41,471 bases of DNA from Rhodocyclaceae bacterium (GCA_020445945.1 JAGRFQ010000045.1:1-41471), one strand, 5' to 3'; positions 1 through 10,535 are shown, counted from the first letter of the stretch. Translations and numbers: made by a program. The notes: a model not told the origin generated them from the sequence alone.

Positions 1-503
1 CCCAGCTCAAGCAGCATCCACTCGGCAAGCTCGCTGACCATGTTGTCGAGCGAGATTTCGAGCACCTCCACCGCAAGCTGTTCGCTATCGTGGCGCGCCG
101 GCCAGGCGCGCAGATAGCGCGGAAAGGCCCAGGTGCCCTGGAGCGCATCGCGCGCGGCGGTCAGTTCGATGCGGCGGTCCGCCTCGGCGGTCAGCGTGGC
201 CGGATAGGAGGCGAACACCTCGCCGTTGGCGCGCAGCAAGACCGCGGCGCGGATCTCTTCGACAAAGCGCAGCGAGCCGAGCAGGCGTTCGGCGCTGCCG
301 GCGTCCTCGAAGCGCATCGGCGCGGAGCCGTTTTCAACCACCAGTTCGGCGTAGATGTTGGCGCGCCCCTGGATGCCGGCAACTTCCTGACGCACCTCGC
401 TGACCCCGATGGCGACAAAGCTGATCACCAGCGCCACGGCGATGCCGGCCAGCACGATGCTGCGCAGCTTGTGGCCGAGAGAGCGGTCGCGATAGGCAGC
501 CAT
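1..503 (-). CDS. Membrane sensor protein, N-terminal part (CHASE8-like periplasmic domain), runs off the window
   Basis: The first ~167 residues are open with no stop, and the gene continues beyond base 1. A basic N-terminus is followed by one hydrophobic helix (about residues 14-32) and a periplasmic stretch with alternating charged and hydrophobic segments, including a conserved-looking VLLRANGEVFASYP strand pair. This is the layout of a CHASE8-type sensory domain, as found in YfiN-like diguanylate cyclases and in hybrid kinases. The catalytic part is outside the window, so GGDEF, EAL or kinase output cannot be told apart. ATG at 503 is chosen because it lies one base after the TGA of the YfiR gene, implying translational coupling. 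By analogy with YfiBNR, the upstream YfiR product would bind and control this sensor's periplasmic domain. Confidence 0.7.
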   Translation of the reverse strand, partial: MAAYRDRSLGHKLRSIVLAGIAVALVISFVAIGVSEVRQEVAGIQGRANIYAELVVENGSAPMRFEDAGSAERLLGSLRFVEEIRAAVLLRANGEVFASYPATLTAEADRRIELTAARDALQGTWAFPRYLRAWPARHDSEQLAVEVLEISLDNMVSELAEWMLLEL

Positions 504-504
504 G

Positions 505-1038
505 TCAGCGCTCCGGCCGGCCGATGAGCCGGCGCGCGAGTTTCAGCAGCTGGGCGCTGAGTTTGATGTCGTCGCGGGCCAGGGTGGTGCGGTTGATGTC
601 GAAGCGGATGCGATCGTCCTCGGTAACGAAGCCGATGCTCCCGCCGGCCTCGACGAAGCCGTCGATGTCGCTGACCGTGAGCGTCGGCGTGTAGGCCATT
701 TCGCGCAGCAGGGCGTTGAGGCGACGTTGCTCGGAGGCGGCGACAAAAACCACCGCGCAACCGGCCGCCGCCTCGACGGTGTCGGGGTAGCGCACCTTGA
801 CCGCCCGCCCCTGCGCCTGACGCGCTTCGAGCCCCTTCAGGTGAATCCCGAACGGGTCGCGCCCGAGCACGCAGATCTCGATCGGCGCGGCGTCCGGCAG
901 GGCCGTCGCCGGCCACGTGGCGTAGCGCGCGAAGTTGAGCAGGAACACCGCCTTGAGCTGGTATTCCGTCGGCGCGGCGCGGAGCGGGCCGGCCACCGAC
1001 AGACACAGCGCGAGGAGGAGCACGAGGCGTGCGACCAT
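505..1038 (-). CDS. YfiR-family periplasmic protein (DUF4154)
   Basis: 177 residues with a clear Sec signal peptide (hydrophobic core LVLLLALCLSVAG, cleavage near residue 21) followed by the DUF4154/YfiR fold: the opening EYQLKAVFLLNFARYATWP, a central ICVLG strand, the mid-domain C-AVVF strand and the closing DRIRFDINRTTL / LSAQLLKLA segments. Cysteines at about residues 56 and 94 sit where the YfiR disulfide is expected. In Pseudomonas, YfiR is a periplasmic repressor of the diguanylate cyclase YfiN. Here it lies between a TonB receptor (2-base gap) and a CHASE8-like sensor (1-base gap), so the three are almost certainly co-translated. The ligand is unknown. Confidence 0.9.
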   Translation of the reverse strand: MVARLVLLLALCLSVAGPLRAAPTEYQLKAVFLLNFARYATWPATALPDAAPIEICVLGRDPFGIHLKGLEARQAQGRAVKVRYPDTVEAAAGCAVVFVAASEQRRLNALLREMAYTPTLTVSDIDGFVEAGGSIGFVTEDDRIRFDINRTTLARDDIKLSAQLLKLARRLIGRPER

Positions 1039-1040
1039 GG

Positions 1041-3032
1041 TCAGAACTGCCACCGTCCGGTCAGCACCACGCGCCGCCCATCGTAGGCGTAGGGCGATGG
1101 GAAGTAGTCGGAACTGAATTCGGTGTGACGCTCGTCGAACAGGTTGGTGATGGTCAGCGACAGTTCGAGCGCGGGATTGAGCTGGCGCGCGTAACGCAGG
1201 TCGGTCACCGCGTAGGAATCGACCCCCGGCGCGGGCTGCGCACGCAATGCGCCGCCATAGCGCCACTGCACATCCACCCACTGTTGTGCGGGCAGATCGA
1301 AGTGGGCGGTGAGCACCAGCCAGTGGTTGGCGTTGCGATTGGCGCGGTCGGCGTCGGCGGCGACCTGCACCGCGTCGCCGCGGGTGTCGTAGGCCACCCG
1401 CATCAGGGTGTAGGCCGCACCGAGGCGCACATGGCGGTTGATGGCGGCATCCAGGCCGAGCTCCAGCCCCTCGGCGACGGCGGCGGCATTGTTGCCCCGG
1501 ATCAGCTCGATGTCGGGCGCGGGCGGAAAGGTGCCGGCAAAATTGACGCGCCCGAAACCATTGGAAATCAGGTCGGTATAGCGGTGACGAAACGCGACCG
1601 CTTCGACGTAGCCGGTTTCCATCTGGTGCCGGAAGCCGAACTCGAGCGCGTTGAGGTGCTCGGAACCCAGCGCGCTGTTGGGCACGGCCACCGTCGCCGC
1701 TTGCGGGAACGGCGGATAGGGGCCGAAACCGAGCACGAAGCGCGCGTGCAGTTCCCCCAGCGAAGCCGTGCGCGCGGCGCGCGACCAGTGCCACCACACG
1801 CTGTCCCGGTTGGTGGGGGTCCACAGCAGCCGCACACTGGGCTGCAGCTCGGGCCGGGTGGTGTTGCGCGCTTCGAGCCGCGCCCCCGCACTCAGCCGCC
1901 AGCGCTTGGGCACCAGCGTGATCTCGTCCTGCACGAAGGCGCTGAAGGTCTGCAGATTGCTCACCGCCGGCGAAAAGCTCAGCGGCACCGGCTGGGCTGC
2001 GGTTTCGCTGTGCTGGTAGCGCAGGCCGAGACCCCAGATCCACTCGTGACGGCCGACCAGGGGCAGACGATGCTGGAAGTCGATGTCGGCGCCGGTGACC
2101 TCGGTCTCGACGTTGGCGCTCAAGGACATGCGGGTGTAATCGAGCGAGGCTCTGAGCGAGGTGTCGCCGCCCAGCCAGGTGCCGCCGCGGTGCGCGCTCA
2201 GATGCGCGCCCTCGTAATCGAAATTCGAATCCAGCGTCCCGACGACCGGCAGCACGACCACTTCGGGGCTGCGCTGCCGAAAGACTTCGCCGTCGACACG
2301 CCAGCGGTCGACGCCCGGCGAATCGACGCGAAAACCCGCGCGCCAACCCGACTGTTCGTCGCGCGCGCTGCTGCCGTCCGCCATTTCAAAAGGGGCGCGA
2401 TTGACGCTGCGGGCGTAAAGACGCATCGCCGCCCCGCTGTCGAGTTCCACCCCCTGCCGGACCGCGGCTTCCGCGCGGCCGGTGTCATCGACCGACAGAC
2501 GTACCAGGCTGCCGAGGGTTGCGCTGGCCCGGCGGGTGACGATATTGATCACCCCGTTGACCGCGTTGGCCCCCCACAGCGATGCCCCGGGCCCGCGCAC
2601 CACTTCGATCCGCTCGACATCCTCGAGCATCAGATTGAGGCTCTCCCAGATCACCCCGGAGAACAGCGGCGAATACACGCTGCGCCCATCCACCTGCACC
2701 AGCAGCTTGGACGAGAAGCGGTTGTTGAAGCCGCGCACGCTGACCGCCCATCGGCCGGATCCGATGCGCGCCACCTGCACCCCGGGCACCTGGCGCAAGA
2801 CTTCAGGAATCGACTGCGCACCGCTGCGCCGGATATCGTCGCGGGTCAACACGGTGACCGCAGCCGGCGTGTCCGCGAGGCGCTGCGCCTTGCGCGATAC
2901 CGAGACAACCTCGACCGAGCTGAGCTCCTCGAGACTGAGATCGAGCAGTTCGTGCGCGCCCATCGCCGGGCCGGCGCTCAAGCCACTCGCAAAGGCCATC
3001 CACAGGGCCGGTCTGGAAAATTTCATGGTCAT
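1041..3032 (-). CDS. TonB-dependent outer-membrane receptor (YfiR-associated type)
   Basis: About 663 residues, a normal length for the family. A signal peptide (FSRPALWMAFASGLSAGPAMG) is followed by the plug domain, with TPAAVTVLTRDDIRRSG, the VRGFNNRFSSKLLVQVDG strand pair and RIEVVRGPGASLWGANAVNG. The 22-strand barrel then ends in the aromatic terminal strand (VVLTGRWQF). The mature start LDLSLEELSSVEVVSVSRK is the N-terminal signature I associate with receptors encoded beside YfiR proteins. No clear Shine-Dalgarno is seen. ATG 3032 or 3026 both leave an intact signal peptide, and the longer open frame to 3074 only adds an unlikely N-terminal tail. The substrate cannot be told from sequence. 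The product may deliver or sense a ligand for the downstream YfiR/sensor pair. Confidence 0.88.
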   Translation of the reverse strand: MTMKFSRPALWMAFASGLSAGPAMGAHELLDLSLEELSSVEVVSVSRKAQRLADTPAAVTVLTRDDIRRSGAQSIPEVLRQVPGVQVARIGSGRWAVSVRGFNNRFSSKLLVQVDGRSVYSPLFSGVIWESLNLMLEDVERIEVVRGPGASLWGANAVNGVINIVTRRASATLGSLVRLSVDDTGRAEAAVRQGVELDSGAAMRLYARSVNRAPFEMADGSSARDEQSGWRAGFRVDSPGVDRWRVDGEVFRQRSPEVVVLPVVGTLDSNFDYEGAHLSAHRGGTWLGGDTSLRASLDYTRMSLSANVETEVTGADIDFQHRLPLVGRHEWIWGLGLRYQHSETAAQPVPLSFSPAVSNLQTFSAFVQDEITLVPKRWRLSAGARLEARNTTRPELQPSVRLLWTPTNRDSVWWHWSRAARTASLGELHARFVLGFGPYPPFPQAATVAVPNSALGSEHLNALEFGFRHQMETGYVEAVAFRHRYTDLISNGFGRVNFAGTFPPAPDIELIRGNNAAAVAEGLELGLDAAINRHVRLGAAYTLMRVAYDTRGDAVQVAADADRANRNANHWLVLTAHFDLPAQQWVDVQWRYGGALRAQPAPGVDSYAVTDLRYARQLNPALELSLTITNLFDERHTEFSSDYFPSPYAYDGRRVVLTGRWQF

Positions 3033-3143
3033 GATTGGGGCGCGGCTACCCAGCGAAGTCTGTTGGCAACACAATGCCAGCAGACTAAAGCCGATGCCAT
3101 GCCGGTCGGTTGAGAAAGGTCATAAGTCGCGCAGCGTGTGCCT

Positions 3144-5159
3144 TTAATCGAGCGCCCACTGCGCGGAAAAATGCACACTGCGTTCGACTTCGCGTACCGC
3201 GGCGGGCATGTAATCGCGGTCGAACTCAGCGTGCCGGGCATCGAGCAGGTTGCGCCCCGTGATCGACAAGGTGAGCGTTGGTGAAACACGCCAGCCGTAC
3301 TGAAGATCGAGCTCGGTATAGGCCGCCACCGGCTGACGCCCCGTCTCCGAATAGACCGTTTCGGCCACATGCCGCAGCATCGCATCCACGGCGTGGCCGG
3401 TGCGGGGTTTCCAGGTCACGTGAACACCGAATTGATCCCTGGGCACGCGCTGCATGTAGAAAGCGCTCGCCGAATCTCCCAGCGACGTACCCGTCGAATC
3501 CACGCGGGTATCCAGGTGCGTGTAGGTCAACCGCGTCCGCCAGCGTGTGGACGGCTGCCAGTCAAGCGAAGCCTCCAGCCCGCCGGTGGTGCCATGCGTG
3601 TTGAAGGCCAGCATGTTGTCGACCACCAGCCATCCGCCAGCGGGATAAATGCTGCCGGACACCAGCGAGCGGAGATGCCGATAGCGGTTCAGAAAGGCCG
3701 TCACGTCAACGTGCGTGGTCGGGCTTGGCTGCCCGCGATACCCCACCTCGTAGGCGCGGATGCGCTCGGCGCGCAGGGATTCGGCATTGCTGAAGCGGGT
3801 CAATTTGGGCAAGGCCGTCACCGGTGGCGTGCTGGCGGGTATGGCCAGCGGCGCGTAGCTCATGTCGAACTCGACCCGCGCCGGCGTACGCGATGCTTCC
3901 GACACCGCGCCCCACAGCATGTGATTGCGCGCCAGCTGCCAGGCCATGCGCACATTGGGCTGCCACTCGTTGCCGGTCCAGCTGTGGTGCTCGAACTTGA
4001 GCCCGGCGGTCAGCGTCAGCGTCTCGGGCAGCAGCGCGATTTCGTCATGCACAAAGGCGCTCACAAGACCGAAGCGGCTGTTGGCGTTGTCGACCTGAAA
4101 GAAGTCGCTGCCCACCACCGTCTGATCGTTGTAACGTACGCCGGCGCCCACAATCAGGTCGTGCCGGCCGCGCGAGAAGCGGTACTGTCCATCCACATCC
4201 ACGCTGTGACGTGTCTCGTGGAGCAAGTCGCCAACGGCCTTGTCGATGTACTGGACACTCCCCTGCAGCGACCACTCACTGCCATCGTCGAAAATCCGGC
4301 TCAACCGGGCGGTGAGCCCCGCGCCCTGATCGCGCTGCAGCAGTGGCGTGCCGGTCACCAGCGTCGGCGAACTCACGTCGGGCACGTTCCAGTAGTCCTC
4401 GCTATCGTTGCGATGCACGTCCGCGGTCAGGCTGACTTCGCCGATCCCGCCGAGAAAGCGCTCCATGCGCAACCCCAGCCGGTGGGTGCGCCAGCGGTCC
4501 TCGCCGTCACCACCGCCGAGCCGATACGACGCCCCCCGCGCGCGGCCGTGATAGCTCACGCGGTAGTGCCCCTCATCGAGCGCGCCGCCCTGGCGGGCAT
4601 ATACCCGCGCCTTGTCGACCGTGCCCGCGGTGAAGCCAAGCTCTCGCCCCTGCGTCGCGCGCGCCCACTTGGTGATGATGTTGACGATGCCGTTGACCGC
4701 GTTCGCCCCCCAGATCGACGCGCCGGGGCCGCGAATCACCTCGATGCGGTCGACCTCGGCCAGCGGAATGTCCAGCGCCTCCCAGAAGGTGCCGGAGAAC
4801 AGCGGCGAATACACGGTCTGTCCATCGACCATCACCAGCAGACTGTTGGCGAAGCGACCGTTGAAGCCGCGCACCGACACCGCCCAGCGGTTGTTGCTGC
4901 TCGCAGCGACATGCACCCCCGGCACCAGACGCAGCGCGTCCGGCAGGGTGGTGACCCCCATCCGCTCGATGTCTTCGGCGCTGACCACGTGCACCGCTGC
5001 CGCAACGTTGCCGATTTCCTGCCGTTTCCGGGCGACCGTGATCACCTCCTGGGTCACCAGTTCGCCGAGCGAAAAATCCAACGGATCGGTCTCGGCCGCC
5101 CCGCCCAGCAACGGCAACGCCGTCATCAGCACGAAGAGCGCGCGCCTGTCTGCTTTCAA
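3144..5159 (-). CDS. TonB-dependent outer-membrane receptor, second copy
   Basis: About 671 residues from the preferred start, clearly paralogous to the receptor that follows it: same LDFSLGELVTQEVITVARK start, same VRGFNGRFANSLLVMVDG and RIEVIRGPGASIWGANAVNG plug motifs, same C-terminal barrel. A TTG start at 5159 is preferred because an AGAGGGG Shine-Dalgarno lies 8 bases upstream and it opens directly onto a signal peptide (KADRRALFVLMTALPLLGG). The ATG at 5240 would put 27 extra residues before the signal and run through a hairpin-forming leader. It lies 111 bases upstream of the next receptor gene on the same strand. The two barrels have diverged considerably, so they probably bind different ligands. 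Confidence 0.87.
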   Translation of the reverse strand: MKADRRALFVLMTALPLLGGAAETDPLDFSLGELVTQEVITVARKRQEIGNVAAAVHVVSAEDIERMGVTTLPDALRLVPGVHVAASSNNRWAVSVRGFNGRFANSLLVMVDGQTVYSPLFSGTFWEALDIPLAEVDRIEVIRGPGASIWGANAVNGIVNIITKWARATQGRELGFTAGTVDKARVYARQGGALDEGHYRVSYHGRARGASYRLGGGDGEDRWRTHRLGLRMERFLGGIGEVSLTADVHRNDSEDYWNVPDVSSPTLVTGTPLLQRDQGAGLTARLSRIFDDGSEWSLQGSVQYIDKAVGDLLHETRHSVDVDGQYRFSRGRHDLIVGAGVRYNDQTVVGSDFFQVDNANSRFGLVSAFVHDEIALLPETLTLTAGLKFEHHSWTGNEWQPNVRMAWQLARNHMLWGAVSEASRTPARVEFDMSYAPLAIPASTPPVTALPKLTRFSNAESLRAERIRAYEVGYRGQPSPTTHVDVTAFLNRYRHLRSLVSGSIYPAGGWLVVDNMLAFNTHGTTGGLEASLDWQPSTRWRTRLTYTHLDTRVDSTGTSLGDSASAFYMQRVPRDQFGVHVTWKPRTGHAVDAMLRHVAETVYSETGRQPVAAYTELDLQYGWRVSPTLTLSITGRNLLDARHAEFDRDYMPAAVREVERSVHFSAQWALD

Positions 5160-5244
5160 CGTATCAACCCCTCTCGTTACTTTCGCGCCATCCGCTGCAA
5201 GGCCCCGACATTGCACGTCGGGCTCCCCCCGGATGTCCATACCT

Positions 5245-5274
5245 TTTATGGCTCAATCCGGACTATCGGCACAA
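5245..5274 (-). promoter_or_regulatory. Candidate promoter of the TonB/YfiR cluster with flanking inverted repeat
   Basis: On the minus strand, TTGTGC (5269-5274) and CATAAA (5245-5250) are 18 bases apart. A perfect CCGGAT/ATCCGG inverted repeat (5229-5234 and 5256-5261) brackets the -10 element, as an operator might. A CCCGAC/GTCGGG hairpin (5204-5222) lies in the leader before the TTG start. The match to sigma70 boxes is only moderate. Confidence 0.3.
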
Positions 5275-5395
5275 ACGGCGACGCCTTTAGTTGTATGTCG
5301 CACCACCCCAGAAAGAGTATCGACCCCCGTCGCCTCGATGCGCAAACCCTTGGCAGGGAATCGCGCCACGCATACCGCATCAATCGCTCCAACGA

Positions 5396-5423
5396 CTGAA
5401 AAACCGGCCCGTTCGGCTACAAT
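5396..5423 (+). promoter_or_regulatory. Putative sigma70 promoter of glnS
   Basis: CTGAAA (5396-5401) and TACAAT (5418-5423) are separated by 16 bases. The expected start of transcription, around 5430, gives a leader of about 24 bases before the glnS ATG, with no obvious Shine-Dalgarno. Confidence 0.5.
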
Positions 5424-5453
5424 TTCGCTTTTCGTCTTTTCTCCGCCCAGCCG

Positions 5454-7184
<1,731 letters not shown>

Positions 7185-7231
7185 ACTATGACCACCACCC
7201 AGCGGCGCGACCCGTCGCTGGCGCACTTGCC

Positions 7232-7969
7232 ATGAACACAACCCGCACCTTGTACGACGTCCTGCAGGTCAGCGCCCACGCTGAACCGGAAATCATCAAG
7301 GCCGCCTACGCCTTACTGCTGCGCCAGCGCGACCGCGGCACCGACCCCGGCACGCTGCGCCTGATGAAGGACGCCTTCGACACCCTCATCGACCCCGCCA
7401 GCCGGGCCAGCTACGATGCCAAACTGCGCAACGCCCAGCCGGCCGCCGCCGACGTCACCGCCGCCGAGCCCGCACTGGAGTCCCCGCCCAGCGCATGGGC
7501 ACGCTGGCTGCTCATCGCGCTCGCCTTCGCCGGCGGCTACACCGGCGCCAGCATGTGGCACCAGCGCACCATCACCGAAATGATCCTCGAACACGAGTCC
7601 GCGCTGGCCCGCCAGCAGGCCGAGATCGCACGCCTCACGCTGGACCAGCGTGCGCACGAATTCGACGCCCGCAGCAGCCAGTCCCAGGCCGCCCGCGAAC
7701 AACGCGCGCGAGACGCCGAGGCGCGCCAGCGCGAGCGCGACATCGCCGCCACCAAAGCCCGCCTCGACCGCGACTCCGCAGCCTACCAGCGCGCCCGCGA
7801 GCGCGAAGAAAAAGCACGCGAGCGCGAAGCCCTGCGCCGCGTCGAGCAAACCCGCCGCGAGCGCGCCGCCGAAGACGCCCGCAACGCCCGCCTCGCCCAA
7901 CAACGCCTGGCCAACGAAAAACGCGAACTCGAACGCCTCTATCGCGAGAATTACCCGCAGTACCGCTGA
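7232..7969 (+). CDS. J-domain-like single-pass membrane protein with long coiled coil; HPD motif absent
   Basis: 245 residues. Residues ~6-65 read as a DnaJ J-domain: LYDVLQVSAHAEPEIIKAAY (helices I-II) and MKDAFDTLIDPASRASYDAKL (helix III and YD terminus). The loop that should carry His-Pro-Asp reads RQRDRGTDPGT, so stimulation of DnaK ATPase is not expected. One transmembrane helix follows (~89-108, WLLIALAFAGGYTGASMW), then ~130 residues of almost continuous charged, Arg/Glu/Ala-rich coiled coil. The orientation would be J-like head in the cytoplasm and coil possibly outside. It sits between glnS and an ankyrin membrane protein. The function is unknown; a scaffold or adaptor role is a guess. 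Confidence 0.72.
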   Translation: MNTTRTLYDVLQVSAHAEPEIIKAAYALLLRQRDRGTDPGTLRLMKDAFDTLIDPASRASYDAKLRNAQPAAADVTAAEPALESPPSAWARWLLIALAFAGGYTGASMWHQRTITEMILEHESALARQQAEIARLTLDQRAHEFDARSSQSQAAREQRARDAEARQRERDIAATKARLDRDSAAYQRAREREEKAREREALRRVEQTRRERAAEDARNARLAQQRLANEKRELERLYRENYPQYR

Positions 7970-8084
7970 GCCCGCGCCCCCGTCCGACGTAAATTCTTGC
8001 ATCCTCGGCCCCCCGCCACGAGGGCCAAATAACGCCAACGGGATACAATGTAGCTTTGCACCACTCCCGCCTCGCGGCCGGCTC

Positions 8085-9290
8085 ATGGAACACCCCACCC
8101 CGACCCTGCTTGATCGCCTGCCCGGCGTTGTCTGGTTCTTTGTCGGCATGCTTCTCGCCGGCGCCATCGTCGCCCTCCTTCTCGTGCTCGCGCATGCCGA
8201 GCCCCCCGCCGAGCACACAACGGCCACCCCCGCGCGCGCACCGCAAGTGACGGTTGCAATGGTCCGCTGCCCGCCACGCATCAGTCGCCCGAGCCTCGTC
8301 GACGCCGCCGCCTGCGGCGACCGCGAAACCCTGCACGCACGGCTTGCCGCCGGCGCCGATGTCGACCAGACCGACGCCCGCCCCGAAATGCACGGGCGCA
8401 CCGCACTGCATCACGCCGTCCAGCGCGGCGACGAGGCGCTGGTGGCCACGCTGCTCACCGCCGGCGCCAACCCCGACACCCCCGACGCGCAAGGCAACAC
8501 CCCGCTCCACCTGCTCGCCCTCAACGCCGAAGCCGAGCACCCGGCCTATGTCGCGCGCGCGCTGCTTGCCGCCAAGGCCCGCTTCGACCTGCGCAACATC
8601 AACGGCCGCACCGCGCTGGGCGAGCTCGAAGCCGCCCCGACGCGACTGCTCGAGCAGCAGGACCTGGTTCAGGTGCTGGTCCGCGCCGCCCACATCGACG
8701 ACGCACCGGCGCCCAAAGTGCCGCTGGCCGCGCTCGCCGAAGCCGCCGTCGAACCGCCCTTGGCACCCCCCCCGCCCCCCGCCGCATCGCCCACCCCGCC
8801 GGCGCCCGAGGCCGCGCCCGAAGCGATGGCCGCCCCCGTCCTGCCCGACGCTCCCGCACAGGCTGTCGCCCCTGCACAGAGCGACGCCCCTGCCCTGCCC
8901 GACACCCCCGCGCAGGCCGTCGCCACGACCACGCCGCCCGCCCCCGATCCGCGCGACGCCATTCGCGCCCGCGTGCATGCCTGGGCCGACGCCTGGTCGC
9001 GCAAGGACATGCCGGCCTACCTCGCCCACTACGACACCGCCTTCACGCCCGAGGACGGGCTCGCGCCGGCCGCCTGGACGCAGCAACGCACGCGCCGCAT
9101 CGCCGGCAAGCGCGGGGCGATCGCCGTCGCCCTGCGCGATCTCACGGTCACTTACGCCGGCCGCACCGCACAGGTACGCTTCGAACAGCACTACCGCTCG
9201 GCCAACTACCGCGAGGTCAGCCGCAAGCAGCTCGACCTCGTCCTGCGCGACGGGCAGTGGTGCATCGTGCGCGAGCTCAACGCCGGCTGA
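8085..9290 (+). CDS. Ankyrin-repeat membrane-anchored protein with C-terminal NTF2-like domain
   Basis: 401 residues. One N-terminal transmembrane helix (~14-36) anchors the protein. Residues ~70-190 hold about three ankyrin repeats (GRTALHHAVQRGDEALVATL, GNTPLHLLA, NGRTALGELE). A long Pro/Ala linker (~205-295) follows. The last ~105 residues (RVHAWADAWSRKDMPAYLAHY to WCIVRELNAG) look like the NTF2/SnoaL-like domain found at the ends of betaproteobacterial periplasmic proteins, including L,D-transpeptidases of the Cds6 type. The ankyrin and NTF2-like parts would therefore be periplasmic. ATG 8085 lacks a good Shine-Dalgarno but precedes the only membrane anchor. A lone TACAAT at 8044-8049 may be its -10, with no good -35 seen. 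Function unknown; cell-envelope binding is plausible. Confidence 0.75.
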   Translation: MEHPTPTLLDRLPGVVWFFVGMLLAGAIVALLLVLAHAEPPAEHTTATPARAPQVTVAMVRCPPRISRPSLVDAAACGDRETLHARLAAGADVDQTDARPEMHGRTALHHAVQRGDEALVATLLTAGANPDTPDAQGNTPLHLLALNAEAEHPAYVARALLAAKARFDLRNINGRTALGELEAAPTRLLEQQDLVQVLVRAAHIDDAPAPKVPLAALAEAAVEPPLAPPPPPAASPTPPAPEAAPEAMAAPVLPDAPAQAVAPAQSDAPALPDTPAQAVATTTPPAPDPRDAIRARVHAWADAWSRKDMPAYLAHYDTAFTPEDGLAPAAWTQQRTRRIAGKRGAIAVALRDLTVTYAGRTAQVRFEQHYRSANYREVSRKQLDLVLRDGQWCIVRELNAG

Positions 9291-9378
9291 GCGCCGCCCC
9301 ACTGCGACACTTCGCCCGGTTGCACCGGCTGGCGCCGCGCGCGATCATGGGAGCCCCTGTCGAATCGCCCCCGCTCCC

Positions 9379-10530
9379 ATGCGCACGCGCTATCCCGTCA
9401 TTGCCATCGTCATCGTCACCGCCGCGGCCGCCCTGTGGTGGGCCAGGCGCCCCGACCCGCTGCCGGTTGCGCTGGCGCAGGTCGACCGCGGCACCGTCGA
9501 AGCCACCGTGTCGAACACCCGCGCGGGCGAGATCGAAGCCTGCCGACGCGCCAAGCTGTCGACCATCAGCGGCGGGCGCATCGAGTACATCGGCGTCAAG
9601 GAGGGCGACACCGTCACCGCCGGGCAAGTATTGATGCGGCTGTGGAACGACGATCAGGCCGCCCAGGTCACCCTCGCCGAGCGCCAGCGCGCCACGGCGC
9701 AAAAACGCGTTGTCGAAGCCTGTAGCGTCGCCGCCAACGCCGCGCAGGAGGCCGCCCGCCAGCGCCGCCTGCACGCCCGCGGCTTCGTCTCCGCCTCGGC
9801 CGCCGACAAGGCCGACACCGAGGCCACCGCCCGCCAGGCCGCCTGCCTCACCGCGCGCGCCGACATCGCCACCGCGCAGGCGCAGGTCGACGCCGCCGCC
9901 ACCAACACCGCGCGCAGCGTGCTGGTCGCGCCCTTCGCCGGCACCGTCGCCAAGATCGAAGGCAAGCTCGGCGAATACACCACCCCCTCGCCGCCGGGCG
10001 TGGCCACCCCGCCGGCGATCGACCTGATCGACGAGACCTGTCTCTACGTCAAGGCGCCGATGGACGAAGTCGACGCGCCCAAGATCCGCCCCGGCCAGCC
10101 GGTGCGCATCACCCTCGACGCCCTGCCCGGCCAGACCTTCCCCGGCACGGTGCGGCGCATCGCGCCCTACGTGCTGGCGATCGAAAAGCAGGCCCGCACG
10201 GTGGATGTCGAAGTCGATTTCGACGACCCGGCGCAGGCCCGCGGGCTGCTCGTCGGCTACAGCGCCGACGCCGAAGTAATCCTGCAGGTGCAGGCCGACG
10301 CCCTGCGCATCCCCACCGCCGCGCTGCGCGAGGGCAACTCGGTGCTGCGCTACGACGCCGCGGCGGGCACGCTCGAAGAACGCCCCGTCACCCCCGGCGT
10401 GGCCAACTGGGAATACACCGAAGTGCGCGACGGGCTCGCCGCCGGCGACCGCATCGTGACCTCGCTCGAGCGCGACGGCGTCCAGGCCGGCGCCCGGGTC
10501 ACGCCGGACCCCGCCGCCGCGCCGCGCTGA
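9379..10530 (+). CDS. Periplasmic adaptor (HlyD/MacA-like membrane fusion protein) of an ABC exporter
   Basis: 383 residues. An N-terminal anchor helix (~5-21) precedes a split biotinyl-lipoyl domain (ISGGRIEYIGVKEGDTVTAG early, SVLVAPFAGTVAKIEGKLGE late). An alpha-helical hairpin (~100-180, Ala/Gln/Arg-rich) lies between them, followed by beta-barrel and membrane-proximal domains. This is the standard order of MacA-type adaptors, which bridge an inner-membrane MacB-like transporter to an outer-membrane channel. It is followed within 5 bases by the ATPase gene and then by two permeases. No TolC gene lies in the window. ATG 9379 directly precedes the anchor; the Shine-Dalgarno is weak. A possible promoter, TTGCAC (9320-9325) / GATCAT (9343-9348) at 17 bp, lies upstream. 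The substrate is unknown. Confidence 0.88.
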   Translation: MRTRYPVIAIVIVTAAAALWWARRPDPLPVALAQVDRGTVEATVSNTRAGEIEACRRAKLSTISGGRIEYIGVKEGDTVTAGQVLMRLWNDDQAAQVTLAERQRATAQKRVVEACSVAANAAQEAARQRRLHARGFVSASAADKADTEATARQAACLTARADIATAQAQVDAAATNTARSVLVAPFAGTVAKIEGKLGEYTTPSPPGVATPPAIDLIDETCLYVKAPMDEVDAPKIRPGQPVRITLDALPGQTFPGTVRRIAPYVLAIEKQARTVDVEVDFDDPAQARGLLVGYSADAEVILQVQADALRIPTAALREGNSVLRYDAAAGTLEERPVTPGVANWEYTEVRDGLAAGDRIVTSLERDGVQAGARVTPDPAAAPR

Positions 10531-10535
10531 CGCCC

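Noticed and set aside
1029..5399. Long plus-strand open frames opposite both TonB receptors
   Set aside because: Mirror frames of the receptors. Translations are His/Gln/Arg-rich and lack any fold signature.
5160..5453. A cobalamin or other riboswitch before the TonB receptors
   Set aside because: No B12-box-like sequence and only one short hairpin (5204-5222) were found in the leader.
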